Counted from the first letter of the stretch, positions 1 through 8,461 are shown. The stretch: 64,000 nt of DNA from Cupriavidus taiwanensis LMG 19424 (GCF_000069785.1 NC_010528.1:3202001-3266000); one strand, 5' to 3'. Numbers and translations are program-made. Notes: generated by a model from the letters alone, not told the origin.

Positions 1-6
1 TCAAGC

Positions 7-912
7 ATGAGTGACTGGATCTCCCTGGCGGCAAGCCAGTCGTACCCGGCCGGCACGCTGTATGTCGTGGCCACGCCCATCGGCAATGTCGCCGACCTGT
101 CGCTGCGCGCGCTGCATGTGCTGGGGCTGGCCGACGCGGTGGCCTGCGAAGACACCCGCATTACCGGCCAGCTGTTGTCGCGCGTCGGCCTGCAGCGGCC
201 GCTGATGGCGGTGCACGAGCATAACGAGCGCGAGGCCGCGGTGCGCATCGCCGAGCGCCTGGCGGCGGGCGAGCGCATCGCCTATGTTTCGGACGCCGGC
301 ACGCCGGGCATCTCCGACCCCGGCGCGCGGCTGGTCGAGGCGGTGCGCGCCGCCGGCCATCCGGTGGTGCCCCTGCCCGGTCCCAGTGCCGCGGTGGCGG
401 CGTTGTCGGTGGCGGGCGACCTGCTCGAGGCCGGCGCGGGCCGCTTCACCTTTGCCGGCTTCCTGCCTCCCAAGCCCAAGGCGCGCGCCGAGGTCATCGC
501 CCGGCTGGCGGCGCTGGACCATGCCTGGGTCTGCTACGAGGCGCCGCACCGCATCGCCGACACGCTCGCGGCGCTGGCAGCGGGCCTGCCGGCCGAGCGC
601 CGGCTGCTGGTCGGACGCGAACTGACCAAGCTGTTCGAGGAGATCGCGGTGCTGCCGGTAGCGCAGGCGCCGGCCTGGCTGGCGGCCGACCCGAACCGTG
701 GCAAGGGGGAATTCGTGCTGGTGGTGGAAGGGGCCGGCAGCGCCATCGTCGATGGCCTGCCGGATGCCGAAGCGCAGCGTGTGCTGTCGCTGCTGCTGGC
801 CGAGTTGCCGGCCAAGCGCGCCGCCAAGCTGGCGGCGGCGATCACGGGCGCCGACACCGGCGCGCTGTATCGGCTGGCGCTGGCGCAGCGAGCCGGCGAC
901 GCCGACGATTGA
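7..912 (+). CDS. rsmI: 16S rRNA (cytidine-1402-2'-O)-methyltransferase RsmI
   Basis: RsmI adds a 2'-O-methyl group to C1402 of 16S rRNA in the decoding centre, using S-adenosylmethionine. The 301-residue product carries the family N-terminal block VVATPIGNVADLS, the CEDTR segment and the SAM-pocket motif PLPGPSAA, all in the usual order and spacing of the tetrapyrrole-methylase fold. Its length is slightly above the roughly 286 residues of the E. coli protein. The ATG lies almost at the window edge, so upstream context is not visible; in many proteobacteria the gene lies beside yraN and the lpoA/gmhA group. It converges on the rlpA-like gene. Seen: motifs and length. Known: RsmI reaction. Assignment is secure. 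Confidence 0.95.
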   Translation: MSDWISLAASQSYPAGTLYVVATPIGNVADLSLRALHVLGLADAVACEDTRITGQLLSRVGLQRPLMAVHEHNEREAAVRIAERLAAGERIAYVSDAGTPGISDPGARLVEAVRAAGHPVVPLPGPSAAVAALSVAGDLLEAGAGRFTFAGFLPPKPKARAEVIARLAALDHAWVCYEAPHRIADTLAALAAGLPAERRLLVGRELTKLFEEIAVLPVAQAPAWLAADPNRGKGEFVLVVEGAGSAIVDGLPDAEAQRVLSLLLAELPAKRAAKLAAAITGADTGALYRLALAQRAGDADD

Positions 913-918
913 TGCCGC

Positions 919-940
919 GGCCCGCGCGCACGCGCGGGCC
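919..940. terminator. GC-rich hairpin between rsmI and rlpA-like gene
   Basis: A 9-bp perfect stem (GGCCCGCGC with GCGCGGGCC) closes a GCAC loop just after the rsmI stop and before the convergent rlpA-like gene ends. No T-run follows on either strand, so it may only help Rho-dependent ending or protect the 3' end. Confidence 0.35.
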
Positions 941-1002
941 TGCAGGAAAGAATGTAAGCAGCAAGTGTCAGCGCGCGGCGGCATCCGGCGGCGCTGGCGC
1001 GG

Positions 1003-1749
1003 TCAGCGGCGCTTGCGCTTGACGGTCTTGCCGCTGGCCTTGGCCGCCTTGCCAGACTTGGCAGGTGCCAGCGAATTGGCCAGTTCGGGCACGGACACGT
1101 CGTCGTCGCCGCTGCCGTCGCCGGCCTCGGTGCCGCCGGCATCCACCTGCGGGCCCAGCGCGGCGACTTCGGTGCGGGTCAGGCGGCGGATCTCGACGTT
1201 GGTGGCGCCACGCTCGACAAAGCCCAGGCGGCGCGCGGCGCCGTAGGACACATCGAGCACGCGGTTGCCGTGGTACGGCCCGCGGTCATTGATGCGCAGC
1301 ACCGCCACCTTGTTGTTGCGCAGGTTGCGTACCAGCACCCAGCTGTCCAGCGGCAGCGACGGATGCGCCGCGGTCATGGCGCGCATGTCGAAGCGCTCGC
1401 CGTTGGCGGTCTTGCGGCCATGGAAGCCCTTGCCGTACCACGAGGCCACGCCGCGCTGCTCGTACGTGCCGATGTCGGCGCGCAGGCCTTCGAGCGAGTT
1501 GCCGCTGCGGCCTTCGTCCGGGTCATAGCCGAACAGGTTCCAGCTGCCGGTGTCGGGCGTGCGCGCGGCGCGCTCGGTCTTGGCGGGCTTGCTGTTTTTT
1601 GCCGCGCGCGTGGGCACGGCATCGCCGGCGTCGGCGATATCGCTTTCGGGCGGCGTGGCACAAGCGGCCAGCACCACGGCGCATGCGGTGCAGGCGCCGA
1701 GCTTGGCCAGCCGTTGCCAGCGCTTGGTGAGAGCGGAGATCCGTAACAT
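1003..1749 (-). CDS. rlpA: RlpA-family septal ring lytic transglycosylase lipoprotein
   Basis: RlpA proteins are outer-membrane lipoproteins that cut naked peptidoglycan glycan strands at the division site. The 248-residue product begins with a lipoprotein signal ending in VLAAC (lipid-bearing Cys about residue 30). The double-psi beta-barrel runs from about residue 97 to 190 and shows the hallmark GVASWYG, the KTANGERFD block and RINDRGPY, which holds the catalytic Asp region. The usual C-terminal SPOR domain is absent; the protein ends in a Lys/Arg-rich tail (KTVKRKRR), so septal targeting, if it occurs, must use another route. It is convergent with rsmI and divergent from the metallo-hydrolase gene. 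Family is clear; cellular role is inferred from relatives. Confidence 0.85.
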   Translation of the reverse strand: MLRISALTKRWQRLAKLGACTACAVVLAACATPPESDIADAGDAVPTRAAKNSKPAKTERAARTPDTGSWNLFGYDPDEGRSGNSLEGLRADIGTYEQRGVASWYGKGFHGRKTANGERFDMRAMTAAHPSLPLDSWVLVRNLRNNKVAVLRINDRGPYHGNRVLDVSYGAARRLGFVERGATNVEIRRLTRTEVAALGPQVDAGGTEAGDGSGDDDVSVPELANSLAPAKSGKAAKASGKTVKRKRR

Positions 1750-2019
1750 GGGCGGCAGTCTAACATTGACTGTTCCGGACTATCTCTTTCAATTTGTTAC
1801 GAAATCTGTGCGATTTCGCACGATCGGGGCCTAATTAGCCTGAATCCCGCTCGCAGCAAGGGATTCGGGCCGATGCCGCGGGGCTCGCGTTGGTTGCCCC
1901 ATTGATCACTCCAAAGCCGGCGGGCGTGCCCGATCGTCCCGGCGCTACAATGCTGGGCACTGCCGCCGAGCGCGCCGCCAAGCGGCCGCGTCCGGTATCC
2001 GCGGCCACATAAGACCTCC

Positions 2020-2670
2020 ATGAAAGCCCTGCTCATTCCCGTCACGCCCTTCCAGCAGAACTGTTCCTTGCTGATCGATGAAAGCACCGGCGCCGCCGCG
2101 GTCTGCGATCCCGGCGGCGACCTCGACCGCATTCGCGCTGCGGTGAAAGAGCAAGGCGTCACGCTGGAAAAGATCTTCCTGACGCACGGCCACGTCGACC
2201 ATTGCGCCGGCGCCGCCGCGCTGTCGCGCGAACTCGGCATCCCGATCGAGGGCCCTCAGCAGGACGAGCGCTTCTGGATCGAGCAGTTGCCCGAGCAAAC
2301 GCGCCGCTTTGGCTTCGGCCACGCCGAGAGCTTCGAGCCCGACCGCTGGCTCGAGAACGGCGACACCGTGCAGTTCGGCAACGAAACCCTGGAGGTGTAC
2401 CACTGCCCCGGCCACACGCCGGGCCACGTGGTGTTCTTCTCGCGTCCCAACCGGCTGGCGGTGGTCGGCGACGTGCTGTTCGCGGGGTCGATCGGCCGGA
2501 CCGACTTTCCGCGCGGCAATCACGCCGACCTGATCCGCTCGATCCGCACGCGGCTGTGGCCGCTGGGCGAGGACGTGACCTTTATCCCCGGCCACGGCCC
2601 CGTCTCGACCTTCGGCGAAGAGCGCCGCACCAACCCCTTCGTCGCCGATCACCTGGTTGAAGCGGGCTGA
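2020..2670 (+). CDS. MBL-fold metallo-hydrolase, glyoxalase II-like (YcbL type)
   Basis: A 216-residue metallo-beta-lactamase-fold hydrolase. The binuclear zinc motif reads [10 protein letters not shown], followed by the second His block [14 protein letters not shown], the bridging Asp region [19 protein letters not shown] and the last ligand FIPGHGP. The short length and the layout match YcbL-type class II glyoxalases, which hydrolyse S-D-lactoylglutathione or related thioesters in the cytoplasm. It lacks the separate C-terminal glutathione-binding helical domain of classical GloB, so the natural substrate is uncertain. The exonuclease gene starts four bases after its stop, indicating a two-gene operon. 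Confidence 0.85.
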   Translation: MKALLIPVTPFQQNCSLLIDESTGAAAVCDPGGDLDRIRAAVKEQGVTLEKIFLTHGHVDHCAGAAALSRELGIPIEGPQQDERFWIEQLPEQTRRFGFGHAESFEPDRWLENGDTVQFGNETLEVYHCPGHTPGHVVFFSRPNRLAVVGDVLFAGSIGRTDFPRGNHADLIRSIRTRLWPLGEDVTFIPGHGPVSTFGEERRTNPFVADHLVEAG

Positions 2671-2674
2671 GGCT

Positions 2675-3331
2675 ATGGCCAAGCGACAGGCGCCCGACAC
2701 CCGCCCCGAGATCTACGTCAGCACCGACGTCGAGGCCGACGGCCCGATCCCGGGCCCGCACTCCATGCTGTCGTTCGCGTCGGTGGCGATGCTGGCGGAC
2801 AAGACCGTGCTGGGCACCTTCTCGGCCAATCTCGACACCCTGCCCGGTGCCGCCGGCCACCCGGTGCAGATGCAGTGGTGGCAAACCCAGCCCGAAGCCT
2901 GGAGCGCGTGCCGGCGCGACCTGCAGCGCCCCGAGGACGCCATGGTGCGCTACGTCGAATGGGTCGAGGCCCTGCCGGGCAAGCCGGTCTTCGTCGCCTT
3001 CCCCGCGGGCTTCGATTTCACCTGGATGTTCTGGTACATGATGCGCTTTGCCGGGCGCTCGCCGTTCGGCTGGGCCGCGCTGGACGTCAAGACGCTGGGA
3101 TTTGCGCTGACCGGGCGGCCCTATCGCAAGACGGTCAAGGCGGCCTTCCCGGCGGCGTGGATGGATCCGCTGCCGCACACCCACGTGGCGCTCGACGATG
3201 CGATGGAACAGGGTGCGCTGTTCTGCAACATGCTGGCGACGCTGCGCGAACGCGAGGCGGCGCTGGCAACGCTCACGCCCGACGAAGGAAGCGGCGCGAG
3301 CGAGCCCTCACCTCCCCCGACACAGGCTTGA
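2675..3331 (+). CDS. DnaQ-like 3'-5' exonuclease (DEDDh type)
   Basis: Probable 3'-5' exonuclease of the RNase H-like DEDDh superfamily. The first acidic motif is [12 protein letters not shown] near residue 20, a second motif lies around [10 protein letters not shown], and the third, [11 protein letters not shown], has the His-x-x-x-Asp arrangement of the DEDDh subgroup. The product is 218 residues from the ATG at 2675; an upstream TTG at 2657 would add six residues inside the preceding gene. The ATG sits four bases after the upstream stop, so it is translated as part of the same operon. Whether the substrate is RNA or DNA cannot be told from sequence. It is not one of the well-known named nucleases (DnaQ, RNase T, Orn) as far as I can recognise. 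Confidence 0.65.
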   Translation: MAKRQAPDTRPEIYVSTDVEADGPIPGPHSMLSFASVAMLADKTVLGTFSANLDTLPGAAGHPVQMQWWQTQPEAWSACRRDLQRPEDAMVRYVEWVEALPGKPVFVAFPAGFDFTWMFWYMMRFAGRSPFGWAALDVKTLGFALTGRPYRKTVKAAFPAAWMDPLPHTHVALDDAMEQGALFCNMLATLREREAALATLTPDEGSGASEPSPPPTQA

Positions 3332-3536
3332 TCGGCTTTTGCGCCGCGTCAAGCGCGGCGGCATGTCCTTTGCAGAGCGCGGCTCGCATCTGGCGCCAGC
3401 CCGCCTATAGTAGAAGAGGATATGGCGTTACCGGGCGAAACGAGCCATGACTAACCGGCGCCCTTGCGCAGCCACGCCATATGCCGTTTGAGCCATCTTG
3501 CCCGGACCGCGCGGCGCCGCCGAGGAGGTGTCGATC

Positions 3537-3764
3537 ATGCGTTTCCCTACCGACCTGCACTTGAGGGACCTGGCCGGCCGGATCCATTGGCCGCATGCCA
3601 CCCGGGACGCCACGCCCATTACCCATCGCCATTCCTCGGATGAGGACGCCGAAGTCGCCAAGGCCACGCTCTACGTCAGCACCGTGACGCTGGTGGTGCT
3701 GCTGGTGGTGCTGGCGGCCATCGCTTTCGGTCAGGAGGCCATGCACTGGCTGGGTGTTCATTAG
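3537..3764 (+). CDS. Small single-pass membrane protein, unknown function
   Basis: A 75-residue protein with a hydrophilic N-terminal half and one clear transmembrane segment near the C-terminus (about residues 46-66, TLVVLLVVLAAIAFG). The start is set by a strong GAGGAGGTG ribosome-binding site at 3522-3530, nine bases or so before the ATG; a longer frame opens upstream but has no comparable site. Codon third positions are mostly G/C as in neighbours. A TATAGT hexamer at 3406-3411 could be its -10 element but no good -35 is visible. It is closed by a perfect hairpin at 3801-3827. I do not recognise the family. Confidence 0.6.
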   Translation: MRFPTDLHLRDLAGRIHWPHATRDATPITHRHSSDEDAEVAKATLYVSTVTLVVLLVVLAAIAFGQEAMHWLGVH

Positions 3765-3800
3765 ACGACCCAGCCTGAAGCAGACTGCCTCGCAGACCGG

Positions 3801-3827
3801 CCGGCCCCCACTCACCGTGGGGGCCGG
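3801..3827. terminator. Intrinsic bidirectional terminator
   Basis: An 11-bp perfect stem (CCGGCCCCCAC with GTGGGGGCCGG) around a TCACC loop, followed on the plus strand by TTCTATT. It lies between the small membrane protein and the convergent arsC-like gene and can serve both. Confidence 0.7.
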
Positions 3828-3851
3828 TTCTATTGAGGCGACCCGCCCGGG

Positions 3852-4211
3852 TCAGGCCAGCAGCGGCGCCACGTTCTCTGGCGGGCGGCCGATCGCGGCG
3901 CGGCGGTTGCGTACCACCACCGGGCGCTGCAGCAGGATCGGGTTGTCGGCCACTGCCGCCAGCAGCTCGGCATCGGTCAGGCCGGGATCGGCCAGGCCCA
4001 GTTCGGCATAGGGTGCCTCGTTGTCGCGCAGCATCTCGCGCACCGGCACGCCCAGCATGGTGTGCAACTGGCGCAGCGTCGACAGCGACGGCGGGTCTTT
4101 CAAATACTCCACGATCTCCACCGGCTCTGCCAGCCGCTCGGCGGCGGCCTGGACCAGGGCGAGGGTCTCGCGCGACTTGGAGCAGCGGGGGTTGTGGTAG
4201 ATGGTGATCAT
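3852..4211 (-). CDS. arsC: ArsC-family arsenate reductase (glutaredoxin-dependent type)
   Basis: Cytoplasmic ArsC-type reductases turn arsenate into arsenite using glutathione and glutaredoxin; many homologues have no proven arsenic role. The 119-residue product opens with ITIYHNPRCSKSRETL, giving the active-site Cys at residue 10 in the CSKS loop. It ends with the family block NPILLQRPVVVRNRRAAIGRPPE, holding the arginines that bind the oxyanion. Length is typical for the short ArsC/YffB group. There is no arsB, acr3 or arsR beside it, so it is an isolated copy, and a general thiol-transfer role is equally possible. It converges on the terminator at 3801-3827. Confidence 0.85.
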   Translation of the reverse strand: MITIYHNPRCSKSRETLALVQAAAERLAEPVEIVEYLKDPPSLSTLRQLHTMLGVPVREMLRDNEAPYAELGLADPGLTDAELLAAVADNPILLQRPVVVRNRRAAIGRPPENVAPLLA

Positions 4212-4384
4212 GGCAGGTCCTTTCTTGTCATGGCCGCGCCCCGCAGCGGGGCATCGGCACTAATGCGGTGCAAATCCATCGCACTATATACAAGACCGCG
4301 GCCGGCGCGCAGCAGCATGCGGTGCATCGTCATCGGCACGCATCCTGCGTTGCACCGGTTCTTGCCCCAGGCGCCTCATTTCCG

Positions 4385-4978
4385 ATGACCTCCATTCCCG
4401 CTTCCACCACCACCGCCACCGGGCCGCGCGGCCATGGCACGCGCCACGCCTTTACGCTGCGTGACGCCACCCCCGCCGACATTCCCGCCATCCACGCCAT
4501 CTATGCCCACCACGTGCAGCACGGCCGCGCCTCGTTCGAGGAAGTGCCGCCGAGCGCCGACGAGATGCAGCTGCGCCTGGCCGAAGTGCGCCGCAAGGGC
4601 CTGCCCTACCTCGTCGCCGAGCGCGACGGCGAGGTACTGGGCTACGCCTATGCCTCGGCCTATCGCGCGCGCAGCGCCTATCGCTTCGCCATCGAAGACT
4701 CGATCTACATCGACCACCGCCGCGTCGGCGAAGGCCTGGGCCAGGCGCTGCTGGCCGCGCTGATCGCGCGCTGCGAAACCGGCCCGTGGCGGCAGATGGT
4801 CGCCGTGATCGCCTGCACCGCGGCCGGCGAAGGCGCGGGCTCGCTGGCCGTGCACGAACGGCTGGGCTTCCGCACCGTCGGCCGGCTGGAGGCGGTGGGG
4901 TTCAAGCACGGGCAGTGGATCGATACGGTGCTGATGCAGCGGATGCTGGGTGCGGGAGCGACCACGCTGCCGGGGTAG
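4385..4978 (+). CDS. GNAT N-acetyltransferase, phosphinothricin acetyltransferase-like
   Basis: Acetyl-CoA-dependent N-acetyltransferase of 197 residues. The core runs from about residue 20 (FTLRDATPADIPAIHAIYAHHV), and YIDHRRVGEGLGQALLAALI forms the pyrophosphate-binding loop of motif A. The C-terminal block with HERLGFRTVGRLEAVGFKHGQW is characteristic of the PAT/Bar and YncA group, which acetylate phosphinothricin, methionine sulfoximine or related amines. I chose ATG 4385 because the sequence before it in the same frame (from 4268) is unlike any GNAT and precedes a low-complexity Thr/Ala stretch. It is monocistronic and starts about 170 bases from the divergent arsC-like gene. The exact substrate is unknown. 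Confidence 0.75.
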   Translation: MTSIPASTTTATGPRGHGTRHAFTLRDATPADIPAIHAIYAHHVQHGRASFEEVPPSADEMQLRLAEVRRKGLPYLVAERDGEVLGYAYASAYRARSAYRFAIEDSIYIDHRRVGEGLGQALLAALIARCETGPWRQMVAVIACTAAGEGAGSLAVHERLGFRTVGRLEAVGFKHGQWIDTVLMQRMLGAGATTLPG

Positions 4979-5025
4979 GCGGAATCGGCTGCGGCAAGTT
5001 CAGACGGGTCTTATCGCCGTGCAGG

Positions 5026-5070
5026 TGTCCTGATGTCGACAATGCCTATACTTTGTCATCACAAGGACAC
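5026..5070 (+). promoter_or_regulatory. Promoter and flanking inverted repeat of the toxin-antitoxin pair
   Basis: A TATACT hexamer at 5047-5052 fits a -10 element 23 bases before the antitoxin ATG. It is flanked by the imperfect inverted arms TGTCCTGATG (5026-5035) and CATCACAAGGACA (5057-5069). Ribbon-helix-helix antitoxins commonly bind such arms to repress their own operon; that use here is inference. No good -35 is visible. Confidence 0.4.
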
Positions 5071-5075
5071 CGGAC

Positions 5076-5360
5076 ATGCTTGTGTCGGAAGAAATCCAGT
5101 TCACTTTCACACTGAAGCGTCAATTGCGTGACGCCTTCATCGCCGCGGCTGAGGCCGAGGGTCATACCATCTCGCAGGTAGCTGAAGAATTGATACGTCA
5201 GTACCTCGAGCAGTGCCAGAAGTCGCGCGACGACGACGCCCTTTTTCAGCAGATGGTCGAGCAGGGCAGGACTTTCGTGCGCGCCGGCATTGGCATTCCA
5301 AATGAACAAGTGGAAGCCGACTCCGCCGACTGGTGTGCCGCGATGTTACGGCAGGCTTGA
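5076..5360 (+). CDS. Ribbon-helix-helix antitoxin, ParD-like
   Basis: A 94-residue protein that likely neutralises the toxin encoded directly downstream and represses the operon. The N-terminal 45 residues look like a ribbon-helix-helix unit: a beta strand (EIQFTFTLKRQLRDAF), then two helices with the GHTISQVAEELIRQYLEQ block typical of ParD/RelB-like antitoxins. The C-terminal part is acidic and Trp-containing (EADSADWCAAMLRQA), as expected for the toxin-wrapping tail. Its TGA overlaps the likely TTG start of the toxin gene. The antitoxin subfamily is not certain from sequence alone. Confidence 0.65.
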   Translation: MLVSEEIQFTFTLKRQLRDAFIAAAEAEGHTISQVAEELIRQYLEQCQKSRDDDALFQQMVEQGRTFVRAGIGIPNEQVEADSADWCAAMLRQA

Positions 5361-5629
5361 AACTGCTATGGACGCCACAGGCACTGAAACAGCGTATAGC
5401 GATCCGGAGCTTCATCGCACAGCATGATCCCATTGCCGCTGTCCGAATGGAAAGGCGGTTAAATGAGGCGGCTGCGCGGCTGCTGCATTTTCCTGAACTT
5501 GGAACGGCGAGCCGCTGTACCGGAGCTCGTGAGTACGTGGCGCACGAGCACTACCGACTGATTTACGAATTCAATGAAGGAGTGATCTGGATCATAGGGA
5601 TCGCGCACACATCGCGTCGTTCTCTATAG
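5357..5629 (+). CDS. ParE/RelE-family toxin
   Basis: Toxin of the ParE/RelE superfamily, which either blocks DNA gyrase (ParE) or cuts mRNA on the ribosome (RelE). The protein is about 90 residues and shows the family pattern: WTPQALKQRIAIRSFIAQHDPIAA at the N-terminus, RLLHFPELGTASR in the middle, then EYVAHEHYRLIYEFNEGVIWIIGIAHTSR with the conserved Tyr-Arg-Leu-Ile-Tyr strand and a terminal His. That layout is closest to ParE. A TTG at 5357 overlaps the antitoxin stop (TTGA) and is the most economical start; a GTG at 5333 in the same frame is possible. The pair is closed by the strong terminator at 5676-5713. There are no nearby mobile-element genes. Confidence 0.75.
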   Translation: MKLLWTPQALKQRIAIRSFIAQHDPIAAVRMERRLNEAAARLLHFPELGTASRCTGAREYVAHEHYRLIYEFNEGVIWIIGIAHTSRRSL

Positions 5630-5675
5630 CCGGCCAGGACAACAATAGCAATCATCCCGGCCATAGCCGCAACAC

Positions 5676-5713
5676 AATGCAAAACGCCACGGATACCCGT
5701 GGCGTTTTGCATT
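5676..5713. terminator. Strong bidirectional intrinsic terminator
   Basis: A 17-bp perfect stem (arms 5676-5692 and 5697-5713, core AAAACGCCACGG) around an ATAC loop. The A-run on one arm and T-run on the other make it active on both strands, ending the toxin gene and the convergent peptidase gene. Confidence 0.85.
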
Positions 5714-5752
5714 AGCCAGTCGCCTATTGGCGCTCTGGCAAATCGACTCGTC

Positions 5753-7021
5753 TTACTGCATCAGGTCCGACAGCGCCAGCGCCACCACCTTGGTGGCACG
5801 GTTCAGGTCGTTCAGGCGCAGGTTCTCGTCCGAGTTGTGGCCGCGCGCTTCCATCAGCGTGCGCGGGCCGGCGCCGTACAGCACGGTGGGGATGCCACGC
5901 TTGGTGTAGTGGCGGGCATCGGTGTACAGCGGCACGCCCTGCACCGGAATCTCGACGCCGAACACCGACTCGGCACGGCTCTTCAGCGCGCCGATCAGCT
6001 TTTCCACGCCCGGCAGTTCCGACAGCGGCTCGGCCAGGATGATGCGCTCGACCTTCACTTCAATGCCCGGGCGGTCCTTGGCGGCCTTCTCGACCACGGC
6101 GCGGATCTCGCCTTCGGCGTCGAAACCGATTTCTTCAGGGATCATGCGGCGGTCGACGCGGAAGGTGACCAGGTCCGGCACCACGTTGGTATTGATGCCG
6201 CCCTTGATCAGGCCGACGTTCAGCGTGGCGGTGTCGATGCCGGGCACCTTGGACTTGCGCGTGGCCAGTTCGGCGCGCAGGCCGTAGATGGCCTGCAGGA
6301 TATGAGTGGCGGCCTCGATGGCGTCGACGCCGGTGTGCGGCATGGCGGCGTGGCCCTGCTTGCCCTTGACCGTCACCTCGACGTGCAGGCAGCCGTTGTG
6401 CGACGAGGTGATGCCGTACGAGAACCCGGCCGAGATGGCGTAGTCGGCCTTGCTCAGGTTGTTGTCGAGCAGGAACTTGGGACCGATGTCGCCGCCGGTT
6501 TCCTCGTCATAGGTGAACTGCAGCTCGACCGCGCCGTTGAGCTTCGCGCCCTGCTTCTCCGCTTCCATCAGCGCCAGCACCGCATAGGTGTAGGTGGCGA
6601 AGTCAGACTTGGACACCGCCACGCCGCGGCCGTACATGACCGGGCCGTGCTCGCTGTCGGCGACTTCGCCGCCGTACGGATCCTTGGTCCAGCCCAGTCC
6701 TGGGGGCACCACGTCGCCGTGGGCGTTCATGGCGATGGTCGGGCCGCCCGTGCCGAACTGCTTTCGCACGATCAGGTTGGTGGCGCTGATCATGCCGGCC
6801 GCCTTGACCAGCTCATCCGGCACCTTGTGCGCCTCCACCGTGAAGCCCAGCCCCTCCAGCAGTTCCTTGGCGCGCTTGCCATGGGCGTCGCAGTCGCCTG
6901 CGGGGTTGTCCGAGGGCACCTTGACCAGTTCGGCCAGGAAGGCTTCCTGCTGCGGACGGTGCTGGTCGATGAACTGCGTCAGCGTGGTTTCAGTGGGGTT
7001 CATATTGTCTCGTGCGGTCAT
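5753..7021 (-). CDS. M20-family metallopeptidase (ArgE/DapE-like)
   Basis: A 422-residue cytoplasmic zinc hydrolase of the M20 family, which cleaves amide bonds in N-acyl amino acids or dipeptides. The first metal motif is AMNAHGDVVPPG (His101, Asp103), the catalytic Glu pair is in TYDEETGG (about 172-174), the dimerisation/lid domain spans about 200-310, and the last ligand is in MEARGHNSDE. One feature is odd: the usual GRGxxDxKG loop reads GRGVAVSKSD (131-140), so the metal-bridging Asp position holds Val136 and an Asp appears four residues later. The carbamoylase-type gene lies just upstream on the same strand with a 57-base gap, suggesting co-expression in amino-acid or ureide catabolism. 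Substrate unknown. Confidence 0.8.
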   Translation of the reverse strand: MTARDNMNPTETTLTQFIDQHRPQQEAFLAELVKVPSDNPAGDCDAHGKRAKELLEGLGFTVEAHKVPDELVKAAGMISATNLIVRKQFGTGGPTIAMNAHGDVVPPGLGWTKDPYGGEVADSEHGPVMYGRGVAVSKSDFATYTYAVLALMEAEKQGAKLNGAVELQFTYDEETGGDIGPKFLLDNNLSKADYAISAGFSYGITSSHNGCLHVEVTVKGKQGHAAMPHTGVDAIEAATHILQAIYGLRAELATRKSKVPGIDTATLNVGLIKGGINTNVVPDLVTFRVDRRMIPEEIGFDAEGEIRAVVEKAAKDRPGIEVKVERIILAEPLSELPGVEKLIGALKSRAESVFGVEIPVQGVPLYTDARHYTKRGIPTVLYGAGPRTLMEARGHNSDENLRLNDLNRATKVVALALSDLMQ

Positions 7022-7078
7022 GACTTGTTCTCTTAACTACGGAGGGGTTCGGGTGGGTTCCGGGGAATCTGCGCTGGC

Positions 7079-8335
7079 TTACTGCGGCAGCCGGAAGTGC
7101 TCGACGAAATCGCTGAACACGCGCGCGGACAGTGCGGCATCCTCGGCGGTCATGGTTTCGGTGGGATGGTGGCTGATGCCACCGTTGCCGCAGCGCACGA
7201 ACAGCATGGCGACGTCGGCGATGGCGGCAATGGCCATGGCGTCGTGGCCGGCGCCCGACGGCAGGTGGCGCACCGGCACGCCCTGGCGGGCGATGGCGGC
7301 GGCCCATTGCTCTTGCAGCCACGGGGCGCAGGGAACGCTCTTCGCCTCGTGGGTCTTGCGGATCTGCGCGCGCACGTTGCGGCGCGCGCAGACGCGCTCG
7401 ATCTCGGCCAGCACGTCGTTGACGGCGGCCTCGCGCTCGGCGTCCTCGCCGGCGCGGATGTCGATGGAGAACACCGCGCGGCCGGGCACCACGTTGGTCG
7501 CGCCGTTGGGCACGTTGAACTGGCCCACGGTGCCGACCAGGCCCGGCTTGCCGCCGCAGCGCTTCTCGATATACAGGCCGATTTCCGCACCGGCCATGGC
7601 GGCGTCGCGGCGCATGTCCATCGGTACGGTGCCGGCATGGCCGGCCAGGCCTTCCAGCTCGACGATAAAGCGGGTCGCGCCCGAGATCGCGGTCACCACG
7701 CCCACCGGCAGGCCTTCGTTCAGCAGCACCGGACCCTGCTCGATATGCACTTCGACAAAGGCCGCCACCTTGCTGCGGTCATGCCTGGCCGCGGGCAGCG
7801 CGGCAGCGTCGAAGCCGGCCTCGCGCATCACCTCGCGCATGGTCTTGCCGCTGTCGTCGACGTTGTCCAGCACGTTGTTGTCGAAGGTGCCGGCGATGGC
7901 GCGGCTGCCCAGCAGCGTGGCCTTGAAGCGCACACCTTCTTCCTCGGCGAAGCCCACCACCTCGAGCGCGAACGGAAAGCGCTTGCCCTGGCGGTTCCAT
8001 TCCGCCACGCAGGCGATCGGCAGGATCACGCCCAGGTTGCCGTCATAGCGGCCGGCGTCGCGCACGGTGTCGAAATGCGAGCCGGTGAGCAGCGCCGGCG
8101 CATCGGGCGTGGTGCCCTCGTAGCGACCGATCACGTTGCCGGCGGCATCGCGCCGCACCGTCATGCCGGCCTGCTGCATCCACTCGGTCAGCTGCGCGGC
8201 GGCGCCGTGGTGGGCGTCGGTCAGGTAGGTGCGGGTGAGCATGCCGGGCTGCTCGGTGTGGACGGCCAAGGCGTCGGCCCAGGCCATGATGCGCGTGCCA
8301 GTCTCTGCGGCGGACGGCGACGGATTTGCTGCCAT
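7079..8335 (-). CDS. Zn-dependent N-carbamoyl amino acid hydrolase / allantoate amidohydrolase family
   Basis: A 418-residue hydrolase of the hydantoinase/carbamoylase group within the M20 superfamily. It shows the family signature TGSHFDTVRDAGRYDGNLGV (His and Asp metal ligands), the EEGVRFKATLLGSRAIAG block with the catalytic Glu pair, HIEQGPVL, and the C-terminal SGAGHDAMAIA. Relatives split N-carbamoyl-L-amino acids or allantoate, releasing ammonia. ATG 8335 is the only start that leaves a family-like N-terminus; the same frame stays open far upstream without homology. The divergent DctA-type symporter and GntR regulator suggest uptake and use of a carboxylated nitrogen compound, which is inference. 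Substrate choice between allantoate and carbamoyl amino acids cannot be made here. Confidence 0.8.
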   Translation of the reverse strand: MAANPSPSAAETGTRIMAWADALAVHTEQPGMLTRTYLTDAHHGAAAQLTEWMQQAGMTVRRDAAGNVIGRYEGTTPDAPALLTGSHFDTVRDAGRYDGNLGVILPIACVAEWNRQGKRFPFALEVVGFAEEEGVRFKATLLGSRAIAGTFDNNVLDNVDDSGKTMREVMREAGFDAAALPAARHDRSKVAAFVEVHIEQGPVLLNEGLPVGVVTAISGATRFIVELEGLAGHAGTVPMDMRRDAAMAGAEIGLYIEKRCGGKPGLVGTVGQFNVPNGATNVVPGRAVFSIDIRAGEDAEREAAVNDVLAEIERVCARRNVRAQIRKTHEAKSVPCAPWLQEQWAAAIARQGVPVRHLPSGAGHDAMAIAAIADVAMLFVRCGNGGISHHPTETMTAEDAALSARVFSDFVEHFRLPQ

Positions 8336-8461
8336 GCGTGTCTCCTGCTGGAAGTGCGTGAAAGCCGCGGCGGCGTGGCTGGCGGGGCGCCAGTGCGGGC
8401 GGGACGCCCATGGCCGAAGCTCTATTCTGTGCGATTCATGGTAGCACAGTGAATTCAAAAA

